Made by a program: the position numbers and the translations under genes
Part shown: in pieces, positions 8,907 through 16,813 of the stretch
Layout of the letters: each line of letters opens with the position of its first letter
Position numbering within the stretch: position 1 is the stretch's first letter
Source: Parapedobacter indicus
Lineage (GTDB): Bacteria; Bacteroidota; Bacteroidia; Sphingobacteriales; Sphingobacteriaceae
Direction of reading: 5' to 3'
DNA: 64,000 nucleotides
NCBI RefSeq assembly: GCF_900113765.1
Contig: NZ_FOQO01000005.1
Span: 124,001 to 188,000, forward strand
The notes under the pieces: model-generated
What the model was told of the DNA's origin: nothing
What the model saw: only the letters and a program-made list of their open reading frames with translations
Databases searched by the model: none

Positions 8907-10328
8907 TTACCGTCCTTTGACATACTCCGTGCCATATGGAAAGCGCTGGTCTCGCGCCAATAGGTTATTTGCCTCTTTGTCTTTTTTGTATTTTTCCTTC
9001 TTCGCGTTCCAATACAATTTCCTCCTCAATTTCATCGCCGTATGGGCGATCAAGCACGCAGAGCCCGACCGGTGGGCAATTTCGGCGTGACTGATTGTTT
9101 GGTTACCATCCTTTATACATTCCAGCCAATTGGTATGCTGTTCAGGGCTTTTGTAAAGTTTGATTTCATTCGGGCCGATTTCAGATTGCAAGATCTTTGG
9201 GTCGCTCGCTTTGAACGACTCATGCTCTTTACCTCCCGCAGCGGTCGGATCGGAAGCCGTTACACCGACGTTTCCCCGGGAAACGAATATCCACCCCTCA
9301 GTGCCCTCAAACCGCACGCCGTTGGGATTGGCGCCACTGATCTGCATAACAACGTTATCGGGGTATAGCATCTCCACCTCAAAATCTCCATGCACGTTCC
9401 ACAAACCATTGGAAGGAAATGTAGCACGCCCTTCTGCTTCAAGCGGTCCAGACAGTTCGGTACCCATGCCCCAATGGGCAATGTCTATGTGGTGAGACCC
9501 CCAACCGGTAATCATACCGGCTCCAAACTGCTCACAGCGCAACCAGCCCGGGCGGGAACCAATATCCGTCTGTGAATGCACTCTGTCTAATGTATAGGGT
9601 ACCAGGGGCGTGGAGCCGAGCCACATGTCGTAATTCAGGTTATCCGGTATCGGCATTTCAGCCGGGTTACCGCCGGCGGGATCTCCGGGCAGCCCGATTA
9701 TCACCCGTTTTAGCGTGCCTATGCGACCGTTACGAACCAATTCGCACGTGCGGTGGAATTGGGGCCAAGGACTGACAGACCGTTGCTGGCTGCCTAATTG
9801 GAACTTAATGCCCGTCTTCTTTACCGCATCGGCCATCATCCGCCCTTCCTTAATCGTAAGCGCCGTGGGCTTCTGTAAATACACGTGTTTACCGGCAATA
9901 GCGGCTTCCATAGCAGGTTGTGCATGCCAATGGTCCGGCGTGCTGATTACAATAGCATCGATATCGGTATTCGTCAACAGATCTTTGTAATCGCTATAGG
10001 TCTTCACATCTACGGATGACTTTGCTCCCTTGTCGGCATAAAATTTTTCGATCCAGGCCTTTCCATGTGCCAAACGTTTGGAGTCCACATCAGCCACGCC
10101 GATCACCCGTACATAATCATGCTTCATTACTTCAGGCAGATCGTGCGTCATAGCGATCCGCCCGAAACCAATCTGCCCGATATGTATGCGGTTGCTGGGT
10201 GCATTCTTCCCAAAGACCGACGATGGTACAATCGAAGGAAATGCCGCGGCGGCAAACAGGGCCGCAGAACCGGTTGCTGCCTGCTTGATGAATTTCCTTC
10301 TGTCCAGATGTTTGTTCTCACGATCCAT
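8907..10328 (-). CDS. Tat-exported Gfo/Idh/MocA-family oxidoreductase
   Basis: NAD(P)-dependent sugar-type dehydrogenase of the glucose-fructose oxidoreductase/inositol dehydrogenase/MocA family. The N-terminus is a twin-arginine signal (DRRKFIKQAATGSAALFAAA), so export as a folded, cofactor-loaded protein is likely. The Rossmann motif IGQIGFGRIA (~51-60), DADVDSK-like loop, VISTPDHWHAQPAMEA and the KP dipeptide in VYLQKPTALT match the family. GWGSHHIDIAHWG supplies the conserved active-site histidines. At 473 residues it belongs to the long secreted Bacteroidetes subgroup. It lies 19 nt downstream of the ThuA-like gene, so the two probably form an operon. Confidence 0.92.
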   Translation of the reverse strand: MDRENKHLDRRKFIKQAATGSAALFAAAAFPSIVPSSVFGKNAPSNRIHIGQIGFGRIAMTHDLPEVMKHDYVRVIGVADVDSKRLAHGKAWIEKFYADKGAKSSVDVKTYSDYKDLLTNTDIDAIVISTPDHWHAQPAMEAAIAGKHVYLQKPTALTIKEGRMMADAVKKTGIKFQLGSQQRSVSPWPQFHRTCELVRNGRIGTLKRVIIGLPGDPAGGNPAEMPIPDNLNYDMWLGSTPLVPYTLDRVHSQTDIGSRPGWLRCEQFGAGMITGWGSHHIDIAHWGMGTELSGPLEAEGRATFPSNGLWNVHGDFEVEMLYPDNVVMQISGANPNGVRFEGTEGWIFVSRGNVGVTASDPTAAGGKEHESFKASDPKILQSEIGPNEIKLYKSPEQHTNWLECIKDGNQTISHAEIAHRSGSACLIAHTAMKLRRKLYWNAKKEKYKKDKEANNLLARDQRFPYGTEYVKGR

Positions 10329-10347
10329 AGTCTAAAATTTATAATGT

Positions 10348-11244
10348 TTAACGGTGTTTAACTTCATCTTGCGGCGATGTGGCGTACGCCTTGCTGTAAT
10401 CGAGCTTCTTGCCCTTGCCGATCGCCCACTTGATGCCTCCCAGAATATGTTCCCTGAAATCGTCATCAAAATAGTATTCCTTGTTATGTCCAAGCGATGT
10501 ATACCAAGATCTTCCGCCGTCAAATTCATGGCACCATACGGAAGGGAATACGTCCCCGAATGTGTCCAGCCTCTTCGGGTTTTCCCCCGCTAACGTCGTT
10601 GCATCATTGACGGCTATCACATGCAGGTTAACGGCCATTTCTTTCAGGTAATAAAATTCATCCCCGCGGTTTCGCTGCCACCTATTCTGAAGATGTGCCA
10701 CCGATGGATGATTGTGGTCGATAATGTTCACGGTAAAGGGTTGGTTTTTATCATGCCAGTAAAACTTGGCGCCCAACAGCTGCTTAAACCATTTCCAATC
10801 GCGCTCGGTGCCCGATGCCGAATGAATCCCAACAAAACCTCCTCCTGCTTGTATGTAGCGCATAAGCGCTACCCGCTGTGCATCTGTATCGAAAACCACA
10901 TTATTTGTATTGGAAAAGACCAACACATTATACTGCTTCAAGTTATCGTCCGTAAATACAGCCGGGTCCTCACTGGCATCTACTTCGAACCCATGCTGCT
11001 TGCCTAATTCTTTGATCGCAACGATGGAGTTGGGTATATTGTCGTGTACAAAACCTTTTCCATTCTTGGTATAAACCAACACTTTTATCTTTGACCATTT
11101 TACCTTTTGCGCGTTTGTTTCTTGAACAGATAGCACGATGATACCCGATAACAAGATTGCCAGCCAAGAAGCCCGTGCGCAAAAACCGTGTTTTCTCATA
11201 GAATTATTGCCTTTTTTGTTGTTTGCCTTTTTTGTTCTTATCAT
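10348..11244 (-). CDS. ThuA-like domain protein, secreted
   Basis: ThuA-like (trehalose utilisation, class-I glutamine-amidotransferase-like fold) protein of about 299 residues. The ATG at 11244 has an excellent Shine-Dalgarno sequence, AAGGAGA, 8 nt upstream; a second in-frame ATG at 11199 begins a more compact signal peptide (MRKHGFCARASW) and is the alternative. A hydrophobic stretch ending in TNAQ precedes the mature domain, which starts KIKVLVYTKNGKGFVHDNIP and contains GGGFVGIHSASGTERDW and HEFDGGRSWYTSLGH. ThuA homologues act with ThuB/MocA oxidoreductases in making 3-keto sugars in rhizobia, and a MocA-type gene follows directly. The exact reaction is unknown. The gene diverges from the LacI gene with only 33 bp between start codons. 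Confidence 0.88.
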   Translation of the reverse strand: MIRTKKANNKKGNNSMRKHGFCARASWLAILLSGIIVLSVQETNAQKVKWSKIKVLVYTKNGKGFVHDNIPNSIVAIKELGKQHGFEVDASEDPAVFTDDNLKQYNVLVFSNTNNVVFDTDAQRVALMRYIQAGGGFVGIHSASGTERDWKWFKQLLGAKFYWHDKNQPFTVNIIDHNHPSVAHLQNRWQRNRGDEFYYLKEMAVNLHVIAVNDATTLAGENPKRLDTFGDVFPSVWCHEFDGGRSWYTSLGHNKEYYFDDDFREHILGGIKWAIGKGKKLDYSKAYATSPQDEVKHR

Positions 11245-11277
11245 ACGATTTCTCTCCTTATTTGCTAATTTAGCTTG

Positions 11278-12285
11278 ATGTTGAATAAACCCGTCACGAT
11301 TAAAGACCTCGCTGCCCGGCTGCACTTGTCGGTTTCTACCGTTTCAAAAGCATTGAGCGATTATCCGAAAATCGCAGTCAGCACCAAACAGCGCGTAAAA
11401 AAACTAGCGGAGGAACTGAATTACATTCCCAACCGGGCCGCCATTTATTTTAAACAACGCAAATCGTTTACCCTTGGCATCATTGTTCCCAGCTTGATGG
11501 ATCATTTTTATACCATAGCACTTGACGGATTTGAAAAAGTGGTCGCTTCCCAGGGGTATCACGTGATTGTCGGTCAAAGCCACGAAAGCTTTACCCGTGA
11601 AGTTGAGCTCATGTCCGTGATGCAATCCAGTTCCATTGACGGCCTGCTTATATCCATTTCCAAGGAAACCAAAGAGTTCCAGCATGTGAAAAACCTCGAA
11701 CTTGCCGGCATACCCGTCGTGTATTTTGCCAGAAAGCCCGTGATTGCCTGTCACAGTGTAGTAAGCGACGTTTACCAAGCTACTATCGATGCGGTATCCC
11801 TGTTTGTCGCCCGAGGCCACCGGCGCATTGCTTACCTAAATGGCCCAACTTCTTGGTCAACCAGCAAAGGCCGTTTCTTGGGCTATCGCGACGGCTTATT
11901 GCGCAATAGCATACCCTTTGATCCTTCATTGGTTGAAGAAACGAACTTCAATGCGTCGGAAACACAGGCGGCCGTCAGAAAGCTGCTCCTGCAAGACCAT
12001 CCGCCAACCGCTATCCTCTGCTTTAAAGACTACATTATGCTCGACGTGATCAAGTGCCTCCGCCAACAATTCCCCGAGAAAATCCATTCCATAGACCTCA
12101 TCGGGTTTGGGGCGTTGCCTTTCTTTGACTATGTGAACCATCCACCCTTGGGCTCCATACAGGAACAGCCCTACGTGATCGGCGAAAAAGCCGCGAAAAT
12201 GCTGCTTGACCTTATAAAATATCCTGACAAAGAACGCACGGCACAGCAACTTTCATTGCCCTGCTCATTAAAGCTTTTTGAATAG
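11278..12285 (+). CDS. LacI-family transcriptional regulator
   Basis: DNA-binding repressor or activator that responds to a sugar. The N-terminal helix-turn-helix is clear (TIKDLAARLHLSVSTVSKAL, residues ~7-26), with the hinge region around residue 50 and a periplasmic-binding-protein-like effector domain starting KSFTLGIIVPSLMDHFY. The start is ATG 11278; a TTG directly before it is also in frame. At 335 residues it is normal. It is divergent from the ThuA-like gene and adjacent to the SusCD, MocA and PmoA genes, so it most likely controls this locus. Confidence 0.94.
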   Translation: MLNKPVTIKDLAARLHLSVSTVSKALSDYPKIAVSTKQRVKKLAEELNYIPNRAAIYFKQRKSFTLGIIVPSLMDHFYTIALDGFEKVVASQGYHVIVGQSHESFTREVELMSVMQSSSIDGLLISISKETKEFQHVKNLELAGIPVVYFARKPVIACHSVVSDVYQATIDAVSLFVARGHRRIAYLNGPTSWSTSKGRFLGYRDGLLRNSIPFDPSLVEETNFNASETQAAVRKLLLQDHPPTAILCFKDYIMLDVIKCLRQQFPEKIHSIDLIGFGALPFFDYVNHPPLGSIQEQPYVIGEKAAKMLLDLIKYPDKERTAQQLSLPCSLKLFE

Positions 12286-12297
12286 CCTTGCAAAGAG

Positions 12298-13539
12298 CTA
12301 TATCTTTTGCACGGTTATTTCCGGCGGATGCGCGAATGATTGCCATGCAGACTCCGCTTCATCTGCCGACAGCCTCCCATCGAAAACCAGCAACCTGTAT
12401 TTCAGCGTATAGGTATGCCCCGCTTTCAGCACCCAATCTTTATTTTTGGTCGGAGAGAAATTAAAAAACTGATCCCCCCTTCCGCCGTTTCCGTCAAAAG
12501 GCCATACCCGGATCGGCTCCGGAAAATTGTAATTTTCCGGAAAAGACATGAACAGGATACCTCCCGGCGTACCGCCAAGATCGCCTGACACGATTGCCCA
12601 TCGTTCGAGCGACCCATCGGCATCCTTCCATGTCTTCCCGCTGGATGTGCGTACTTCGCTGTTCTGATTGGTCCACTGTTCGGTCGCCCGGAAGCCCAAT
12701 CCCGCATAGCGGTATTCTTTCAGAATCACATCCAGTTTTTCCGTCGGTTTAAGCTCGGATGTGATATCACAGGCATACCTGCTCTCATCCATGGGAAATA
12801 CCTGAATTTTCCAATTTTCACGAATAATACGTTCCTCCTGCCCGTCGTTAAAAATCACATGATCGTGAACCACATCAAACCCTGCGAACACCGACCCTTG
12901 TGCTATCCGATCAAACTTGACAAAACGTACGGTTCCCTTATGGTCTTTCAGGTTCCACAAATCATATTCTTTGCCATCGTAACTGATCTTCGTCCACGGG
13001 TTCCAGATACCGTAATGATGATAATGATCGGGAGGCTGGATCCGGGTAAGCACCTTTCCGGAAGGCGTATATAACGGATGAATATAACCACCGCGGCCGT
13101 ACAAAGGGTCTACCCCCTTGGGTGGTGCTTTTACGGTGTAGCGATACGTTAACAAGGGTTGTTTATCCTGCCGCTTCAACACCAGGTCGTCTAGCTGTTT
13201 ATCGGCCAATGTAGACGGCACTTCCGTCGGCGTCCCGTTCTCCAATTCAAAGATTCGAACCGATCCCGCAGGGGTTACGCCATCTAACTTCCAATATATG
13301 TGTGTTTCTGTATGGTTAATCACCTGAAACGGCTTTTCCACCCGTCTGCCTTCAGCAATTTCCACCAAACGGATTTTCTTGACCGAGGAGATTCCAAGCT
13401 CAGCGAGGGATACATTAACCGGCAAATTCGTATGGGCCACTGATCCCGCTGAAACCTCGATCCTGATAATCGGCTTCCTTCCCATACCATATAATACCGG
13501 AACAAACAATAGAAAAGCGATACTGAGAACTTTTAACAT
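12298..13539 (-). CDS. PmoA-like (DUF6807) protein, secreted
   Basis: A 413-residue protein with a signal peptide (MLKVLSIAFLLFVPVLYGMG). The C-terminal two thirds match the PmoA-like family in which YGRGGYIHPLYTPSGKVLT and PDHYHHYGIWNPWTK are hallmark segments. Such genes occur beside MocA and ThuA genes in sugar-utilisation loci of Bacteroidetes and Planctomycetes. No enzymatic activity is established that I can name; the label refers to the family's historical name, not to methane oxidation. It ends 12 bp from the convergent LacI gene. An operator-like site lies just upstream (13553-13563). Confidence 0.85.
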   Translation of the reverse strand: MLKVLSIAFLLFVPVLYGMGRKPIIRIEVSAGSVAHTNLPVNVSLAELGISSVKKIRLVEIAEGRRVEKPFQVINHTETHIYWKLDGVTPAGSVRIFELENGTPTEVPSTLADKQLDDLVLKRQDKQPLLTYRYTVKAPPKGVDPLYGRGGYIHPLYTPSGKVLTRIQPPDHYHHYGIWNPWTKISYDGKEYDLWNLKDHKGTVRFVKFDRIAQGSVFAGFDVVHDHVIFNDGQEERIIRENWKIQVFPMDESRYACDITSELKPTEKLDVILKEYRYAGLGFRATEQWTNQNSEVRTSSGKTWKDADGSLERWAIVSGDLGGTPGGILFMSFPENYNFPEPIRVWPFDGNGGRGDQFFNFSPTKNKDWVLKAGHTYTLKYRLLVFDGRLSADEAESAWQSFAHPPEITVQKI

Positions 13540-13552
13540 AATTACATAATCG

Positions 13553-13563
13553 GTTTACGAAAC
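13553..13563. promoter_or_regulatory. Operator-like inverted repeat upstream of the PmoA-like gene
   Basis: GTTTACGAAAC is a perfect inverted repeat (GTTT, ACG, AAAC) 14 bp upstream of the gene start. It resembles LacI-family half-sites and lies beside a LacI gene. The site is short, so this is only a candidate. Confidence 0.35.
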
Positions 13564-13718
13564 AGCCCATAGCTTACCTTTTTCCTACGGGATTTGTTTC
13601 AGGTTTTAAAATTACGAAATAGAGAAGATCAGCGAGATAGAGATTGCATATCTCGTGTTCGAAAAGACCGAAATGCCTCTTAGCAGGCTGTTCAACCGTT
13701 ATAATTGCGTCGTTTCGT

Positions 13719-14864
13719 TTACTGAATGAAATTTCGGTACAGGCAGTCGTACATCTCCATCAGAAAATCGTTGATAACATCCCCATGTGTAAAGCCGGTG
13801 TTGCATCCGTTCGTAATCACCACAATACCGAATTGCTCCTCGGGTTGAAAGTACATCGCGCTGTACAAACCATAGGCAACACCTTCGTGGCCCGTCATGG
13901 CTTTTCCCGGTATAAGGTAGTCGATGGTCCGTAGAGACATTCCATAGCCCGATTCCGGAGTCAAGACGGTCTGCATCGCGCGGCTACTCGCTTCTGATAG
14001 GATGCGCTTCCCGTTTGCCTTTCCGTGGCGCATGTGCATCGTCATCACCTTCGCAAGATCTTCTGCAGACATTTTCATACCACCCGTCGGCGAAAAAACA
14101 GGTGTGCTATAGCCCGGTTGGTAGTCCCTCAGCGCCTCGGCGCGCGAACGGTACGCTTCGGGCGAGGCTAGGAAACGTTTAGCTTCTCCATCATAGGCAT
14201 ACAGGGTAACAAATCGGTTGCTATCCAGGTCGTCTACATTATAGCCTCCGTACACGCCCAGCGGTTTCAGGATATGTCGATAGATGTATTGGTCAAAGCG
14301 TTCGCCCGCATATTTTTCCAGAATCGCGCCGGCTAGGTTAAAATTCAGATTACAATACTGATAGCCTCCATTGGGGGCGTACGCGTTGTATGCCTTGGTC
14401 CAATTCGGGTCTTTGTCCGGGTTGAGGGCGTCCAATGTAAAATAACCATTTTTATCACTGATGCTCGAACGATGGGAAAGGATCAGTCGCAAGGTAATCA
14501 CCGAATCCGGAAAATTGGGATTGCGTACGCGGAAACCGATCAGATCGCTTACGTCATCGTCCAATGACAGTTTTCCGGCTTCGACGAGCTGCATGATTCC
14601 GGTAGTCACAAACGACTTGGAAATGGAAGCAATACGGAAAACATCGCCGTTTTCCAAGGGCTCTCCGGTCTCGACATTCTTCAAGCCAAACGAATGGCTA
14701 TAGGTAAGGTCTTGTCCTTTCACGACAGCCACGGCAGCGCCGATGGCCTGGTAGCGGGCCATGATAGCTGCTATTTCTGTTTCCACAGATTGTTGGGCAT
14801 TGGCCGCTGTTGTCACAAAAAGCAGGAGCGCTGAAAGCATTTGAGAAAAGTATCGTGTTTTCAT
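13719..14864 (-). CDS. Serine hydrolase, beta-lactamase/class C-like
   Basis: Penicillin-binding-protein/beta-lactamase-fold hydrolase of 381 residues with a signal peptide cleaved near residue 23 (AANAQQ). The nucleophile motif SxxK is SISK (residues ~80-83), a YxN-like element occurs in YQYCNLNFN, and the third motif is HEG in TGHEGVAYGLYSAM. This HxG form is typical of family S12 esterases and peptidases, so antibiotic hydrolysis is not implied. It lies 179 bp upstream of the PmoA-like gene on the same strand and may or may not belong to the sugar locus. Confidence 0.9.
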   Translation of the reverse strand: MKTRYFSQMLSALLLFVTTAANAQQSVETEIAAIMARYQAIGAAVAVVKGQDLTYSHSFGLKNVETGEPLENGDVFRIASISKSFVTTGIMQLVEAGKLSLDDDVSDLIGFRVRNPNFPDSVITLRLILSHRSSISDKNGYFTLDALNPDKDPNWTKAYNAYAPNGGYQYCNLNFNLAGAILEKYAGERFDQYIYRHILKPLGVYGGYNVDDLDSNRFVTLYAYDGEAKRFLASPEAYRSRAEALRDYQPGYSTPVFSPTGGMKMSAEDLAKVMTMHMRHGKANGKRILSEASSRAMQTVLTPESGYGMSLRTIDYLIPGKAMTGHEGVAYGLYSAMYFQPEEQFGIVVITNGCNTGFTHGDVINDFLMEMYDCLYRNFIQ

Positions 14865-15060
14865 CAGAAATAATTATTGATTTATTTGCCGTTTCAGCGG
14901 CATCAATGAGACCGCTTCGCTAAGTATGTTTTTTACTGGCAATTCATGCAGGTTCATGAACGTAAATTTACCTAATTCCGCCGTAATGGGTGCAATATAA
15001 ATCTTTTATCCTTTCGTAAACCTTTGCAAAAGAAGTATTCGTGAATGCCATACAATTTTC

Positions 15061-15068
15061 TACTTTTG
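15061..15068 (+). promoter_or_regulatory. -7 promoter box of ndk
   Basis: TACTTTTG matches the Bacteroidetes housekeeping -7 consensus TAnnTTTG exactly and ends 20 nt before the ndk ATG. No clear TTG -33 element was found at the usual spacing. Confidence 0.6.
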
Positions 15069-15088
15069 CAAAAATTTTTATAATTATA

Positions 15089-15511
15089 ATGGCAACAACA
15101 AATAAGACATTCACCATGATTAAGCCCGATGCAGTGGGCAATGGCCACACCGGTGCCATCCTGAACGATATCATTGCGGGAGGGTTCAAAATTGTGGCGA
15201 TGAAGTACATCCACCTTTCGAAGGAAACGGCCGGCGCATTTTATGCGGTACACAAAGAGCGTCCGTTTTACGGAGAGCTGGTCGGTTTCATGACGTCTGG
15301 TCCCATCGTGGCAGCGATCTTGGAAAAAAACAATGCGGTGGAAGATTTTCGCAAACTGATCGGTGCCACGGATCCAGCAAAAGCTGAAGCCGGAACCATC
15401 CGCAACAAATACGCAAAATCCATTGAGGCGAACGCCATTCATGGCTCCGATTCGGACGAAAATGCAGAAATCGAAGGCAACTTTTTCTTTTCGCAGTTCG
15501 AACGGTTTTAG
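15089..15511 (+). CDS. ndk: Nucleoside diphosphate kinase
   Basis: Transfers the gamma-phosphate from ATP to nucleoside diphosphates through a phosphohistidine. The 140-residue protein starts [16 protein letters not shown] and carries the active-site histidine in [14 protein letters not shown]. The frame is open from an upstream ATG at 15041, but that extension lies across the -7 box and is foreign to the family, so ATG 15089 is chosen. It is convergent with ybeY, with a perfect palindrome between the two. Confidence 0.96.
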   Translation: MATTNKTFTMIKPDAVGNGHTGAILNDIIAGGFKIVAMKYIHLSKETAGAFYAVHKERPFYGELVGFMTSGPIVAAILEKNNAVEDFRKLIGATDPAKAEAGTIRNKYAKSIEANAIHGSDSDENAEIEGNFFFSQFERF

Positions 15512-15529
15512 TCGTTTCCGTGATGTGAC

Positions 15530-15557
15530 ACCTAACAAGCCAGCTGGCTTGTTAGGT
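15530..15557. terminator. Bidirectional terminator between ndk and ybeY
   Basis: A perfect 28-bp palindrome: arm ACCTAACAAGCCAG (15530-15543) followed directly by its reverse complement (15544-15557). It sits in the 48-bp gap between two convergent genes. There is no T-run, so a rho-independent role is inferred from position and symmetry. Confidence 0.65.
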
Positions 15558-15559
15558 AT

Positions 15560-15994
15560 TCATACTTGCTTGAAAACCCTTCGTGCCAAATAGAAGTCTT
15601 CCTTTTCCGTCATTCGCACTTTATCTTCTTTTTTCTTATCGCCGTAACCGCATAAATGCAGGATGCCATGGATGATGACCCGGTGCAGCTCATCGGCCTC
15701 GGCCACATTGAATTTCGCTGCATTTTCGCGCACTCGGTCGATACTGACGAAGATATCGCCCGCGATAATGCTTTCCTGTTCGCTGCTGTCGAAAGTCACA
15801 ATATCCGTATAGGTGTCGTGCTGAAGGTATTGCTTATTAATAGTCAATAAATACCCATCGCTGCATAAAACAATGTTGATTTCGCCGGTTTTGTAGCCTT
15901 CTGTGCTGACGGTCTCTTTTATCCACCTTCGCAGAGCGGTCTTGTGCTTGGGTTTATAATCGGTATCTTCCGAAAAAAAATGAATGGTGCGCAT
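15560..15994 (-). CDS. ybeY: Endoribonuclease YbeY
   Basis: Single-strand endoribonuclease for 16S rRNA 3'-end maturation and ribosome quality control. The 144-residue product has the zinc motif HGILHLCGYGDKKKED at ~110-125. The third metal histidine of the E. coli motif (HGxLHLxGYDH) is replaced, leaving two histidines plus nearby acidic residues. I believe this variant is usual in Bacteroidetes. It precedes ruvX on the same strand, 33 nt after the ruvX stop. Confidence 0.93.
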   Translation of the reverse strand: MRTIHFFSEDTDYKPKHKTALRRWIKETVSTEGYKTGEINIVLCSDGYLLTINKQYLQHDTYTDIVTFDSSEQESIIAGDIFVSIDRVRENAAKFNVAEADELHRVIIHGILHLCGYGDKKKEDKVRMTEKEDFYLARRVFKQV

Positions 15995-16027
15995 CGTTGA
16001 AGCCTTGTAGCCGGTAAAAGTAGGAAG

Positions 16028-16447
16028 TTATCGGTGAAAGTCGCGTCTCTCCAGATAAGATTGGAGGATGATCACAGCTGAAACACTGTCAATGAGTGAC
16101 TTATCCTGTCGCTTCTTTTTTGTCATCCCACTTTGCGCAATGCTCGCTGAAGCGATTTTAGAGGTAAAACGCTCATCAATCGTTTCCACCGGAATAGCGG
16201 GAAATGCGCTGCGCAACGATCGTACAAACCCTTTAACATGCTGTGCAGATTCGGAATCCGACCCATCCAGCTGACGGGGCATTCCAACTACAAATACCTC
16301 CACCTCCTCCCGGGCAACGTAAGCTTTCACATAATCCTGAACGTCTCTGGCATGTACTGTCTCCAAAGCTGTAGCAATGAGCTGCAGGGGGTCGGTCACC
16401 GCCATTCCTACCCGCTTCGTGCCATAATCAAAAGCCATGATGCGCAT
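16028..16447 (-). CDS. ruvX: Holliday-junction resolvase-like / pre-16S rRNA nuclease
   Basis: YqgF/RuvX RNase H-fold nuclease, 139 residues. MRIMAFDYGTKRVGMAVTD supplies the first catalytic aspartate, VVGMPRQLDGSDS the central loop, and DERFTSKIA and DSVSAVIILQSYLE the remaining acidic sites. Known members process the 5' end of 16S rRNA or resolve Holliday junctions. Pairing with ybeY, another 16S processing enzyme, supports the rRNA role. Confidence 0.94.
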   Translation of the reverse strand: MRIMAFDYGTKRVGMAVTDPLQLIATALETVHARDVQDYVKAYVAREEVEVFVVGMPRQLDGSDSESAQHVKGFVRSLRSAFPAIPVETIDERFTSKIASASIAQSGMTKKKRQDKSLIDSVSAVIILQSYLERRDFHR

Positions 16448-16487
16448 CTCCGCAAAGATAGTCCTTATTATGACAAGCTAAGGCTCA

Positions 16488-16688
16488 TTAATAAATAAAC
16501 ACTAAATATAAAATGGACGCAATAATAATGGCAATAACGATAGCCACCCAAATGGTGTTGCTTGCCGGCCGATCGTTCGGCTCTTTTATCGCCTCCGGCG
16601 AAGGCGCAGGGTCCTCCTGATGAGCTGTATAATTATCCTCCGCTTGAAGATTTCCTTCCCCGTCGGTTCGATGCCTATTCGTTTCCAT
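16488..16688 (-). CDS. Small single-pass membrane protein, unrecognised
   Basis: A 66-residue protein starting METNRHRTDGEG at ATG 16688, with an AAGGAT-type ribosome site about 10 nt upstream. The first ~44 residues are polar, rich in Glu, Asp and Pro, and probably disordered; residues ~46-66 form one very hydrophobic helix (VAIVIAIIIASILYLVFIY). This is a tail-anchored layout. It lies between ruvX and the divergent dnaN. I do not recognise a family, and the function is unknown. Confidence 0.6.
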   Translation of the reverse strand: METNRHRTDGEGNLQAEDNYTAHQEDPAPSPEAIKEPNDRPASNTIWVAIVIAIIIASILYLVFIY

Positions 16689-16813
16689 AACGTGAAATCC
16701 TTGTTTTCTATAAATAATAACAAAATACACCTATTTTTGTTTCGCCTCAAATCGCAATCTCATTTCCCGAATCCAAATCTTTTCCTTATCATTGCACGGA
16801 AGATTATTCAGCC

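Noticed and set aside
11245..11325. Longest open frame of the ThuA-like gene
   Set aside because: It would overlap the divergent LacI gene; ATG 11244 has a strong ribosome site.
13633..13655. CGAGATA/TATCTCG hairpin after the serine hydrolase gene as a terminator
   Set aside because: Seven-bp stem with a 9-nt loop and no T-run; too weak to claim.
13719..14864. Serine hydrolase as an antibiotic-resistance beta-lactamase
   Set aside because: The third motif is HEG rather than KTG, typical of S12 esterases and peptidases.
15041..15088. Upstream ATG giving a longer ndk product
   Set aside because: The extension crosses the -7 promoter box and has no counterpart in the family.
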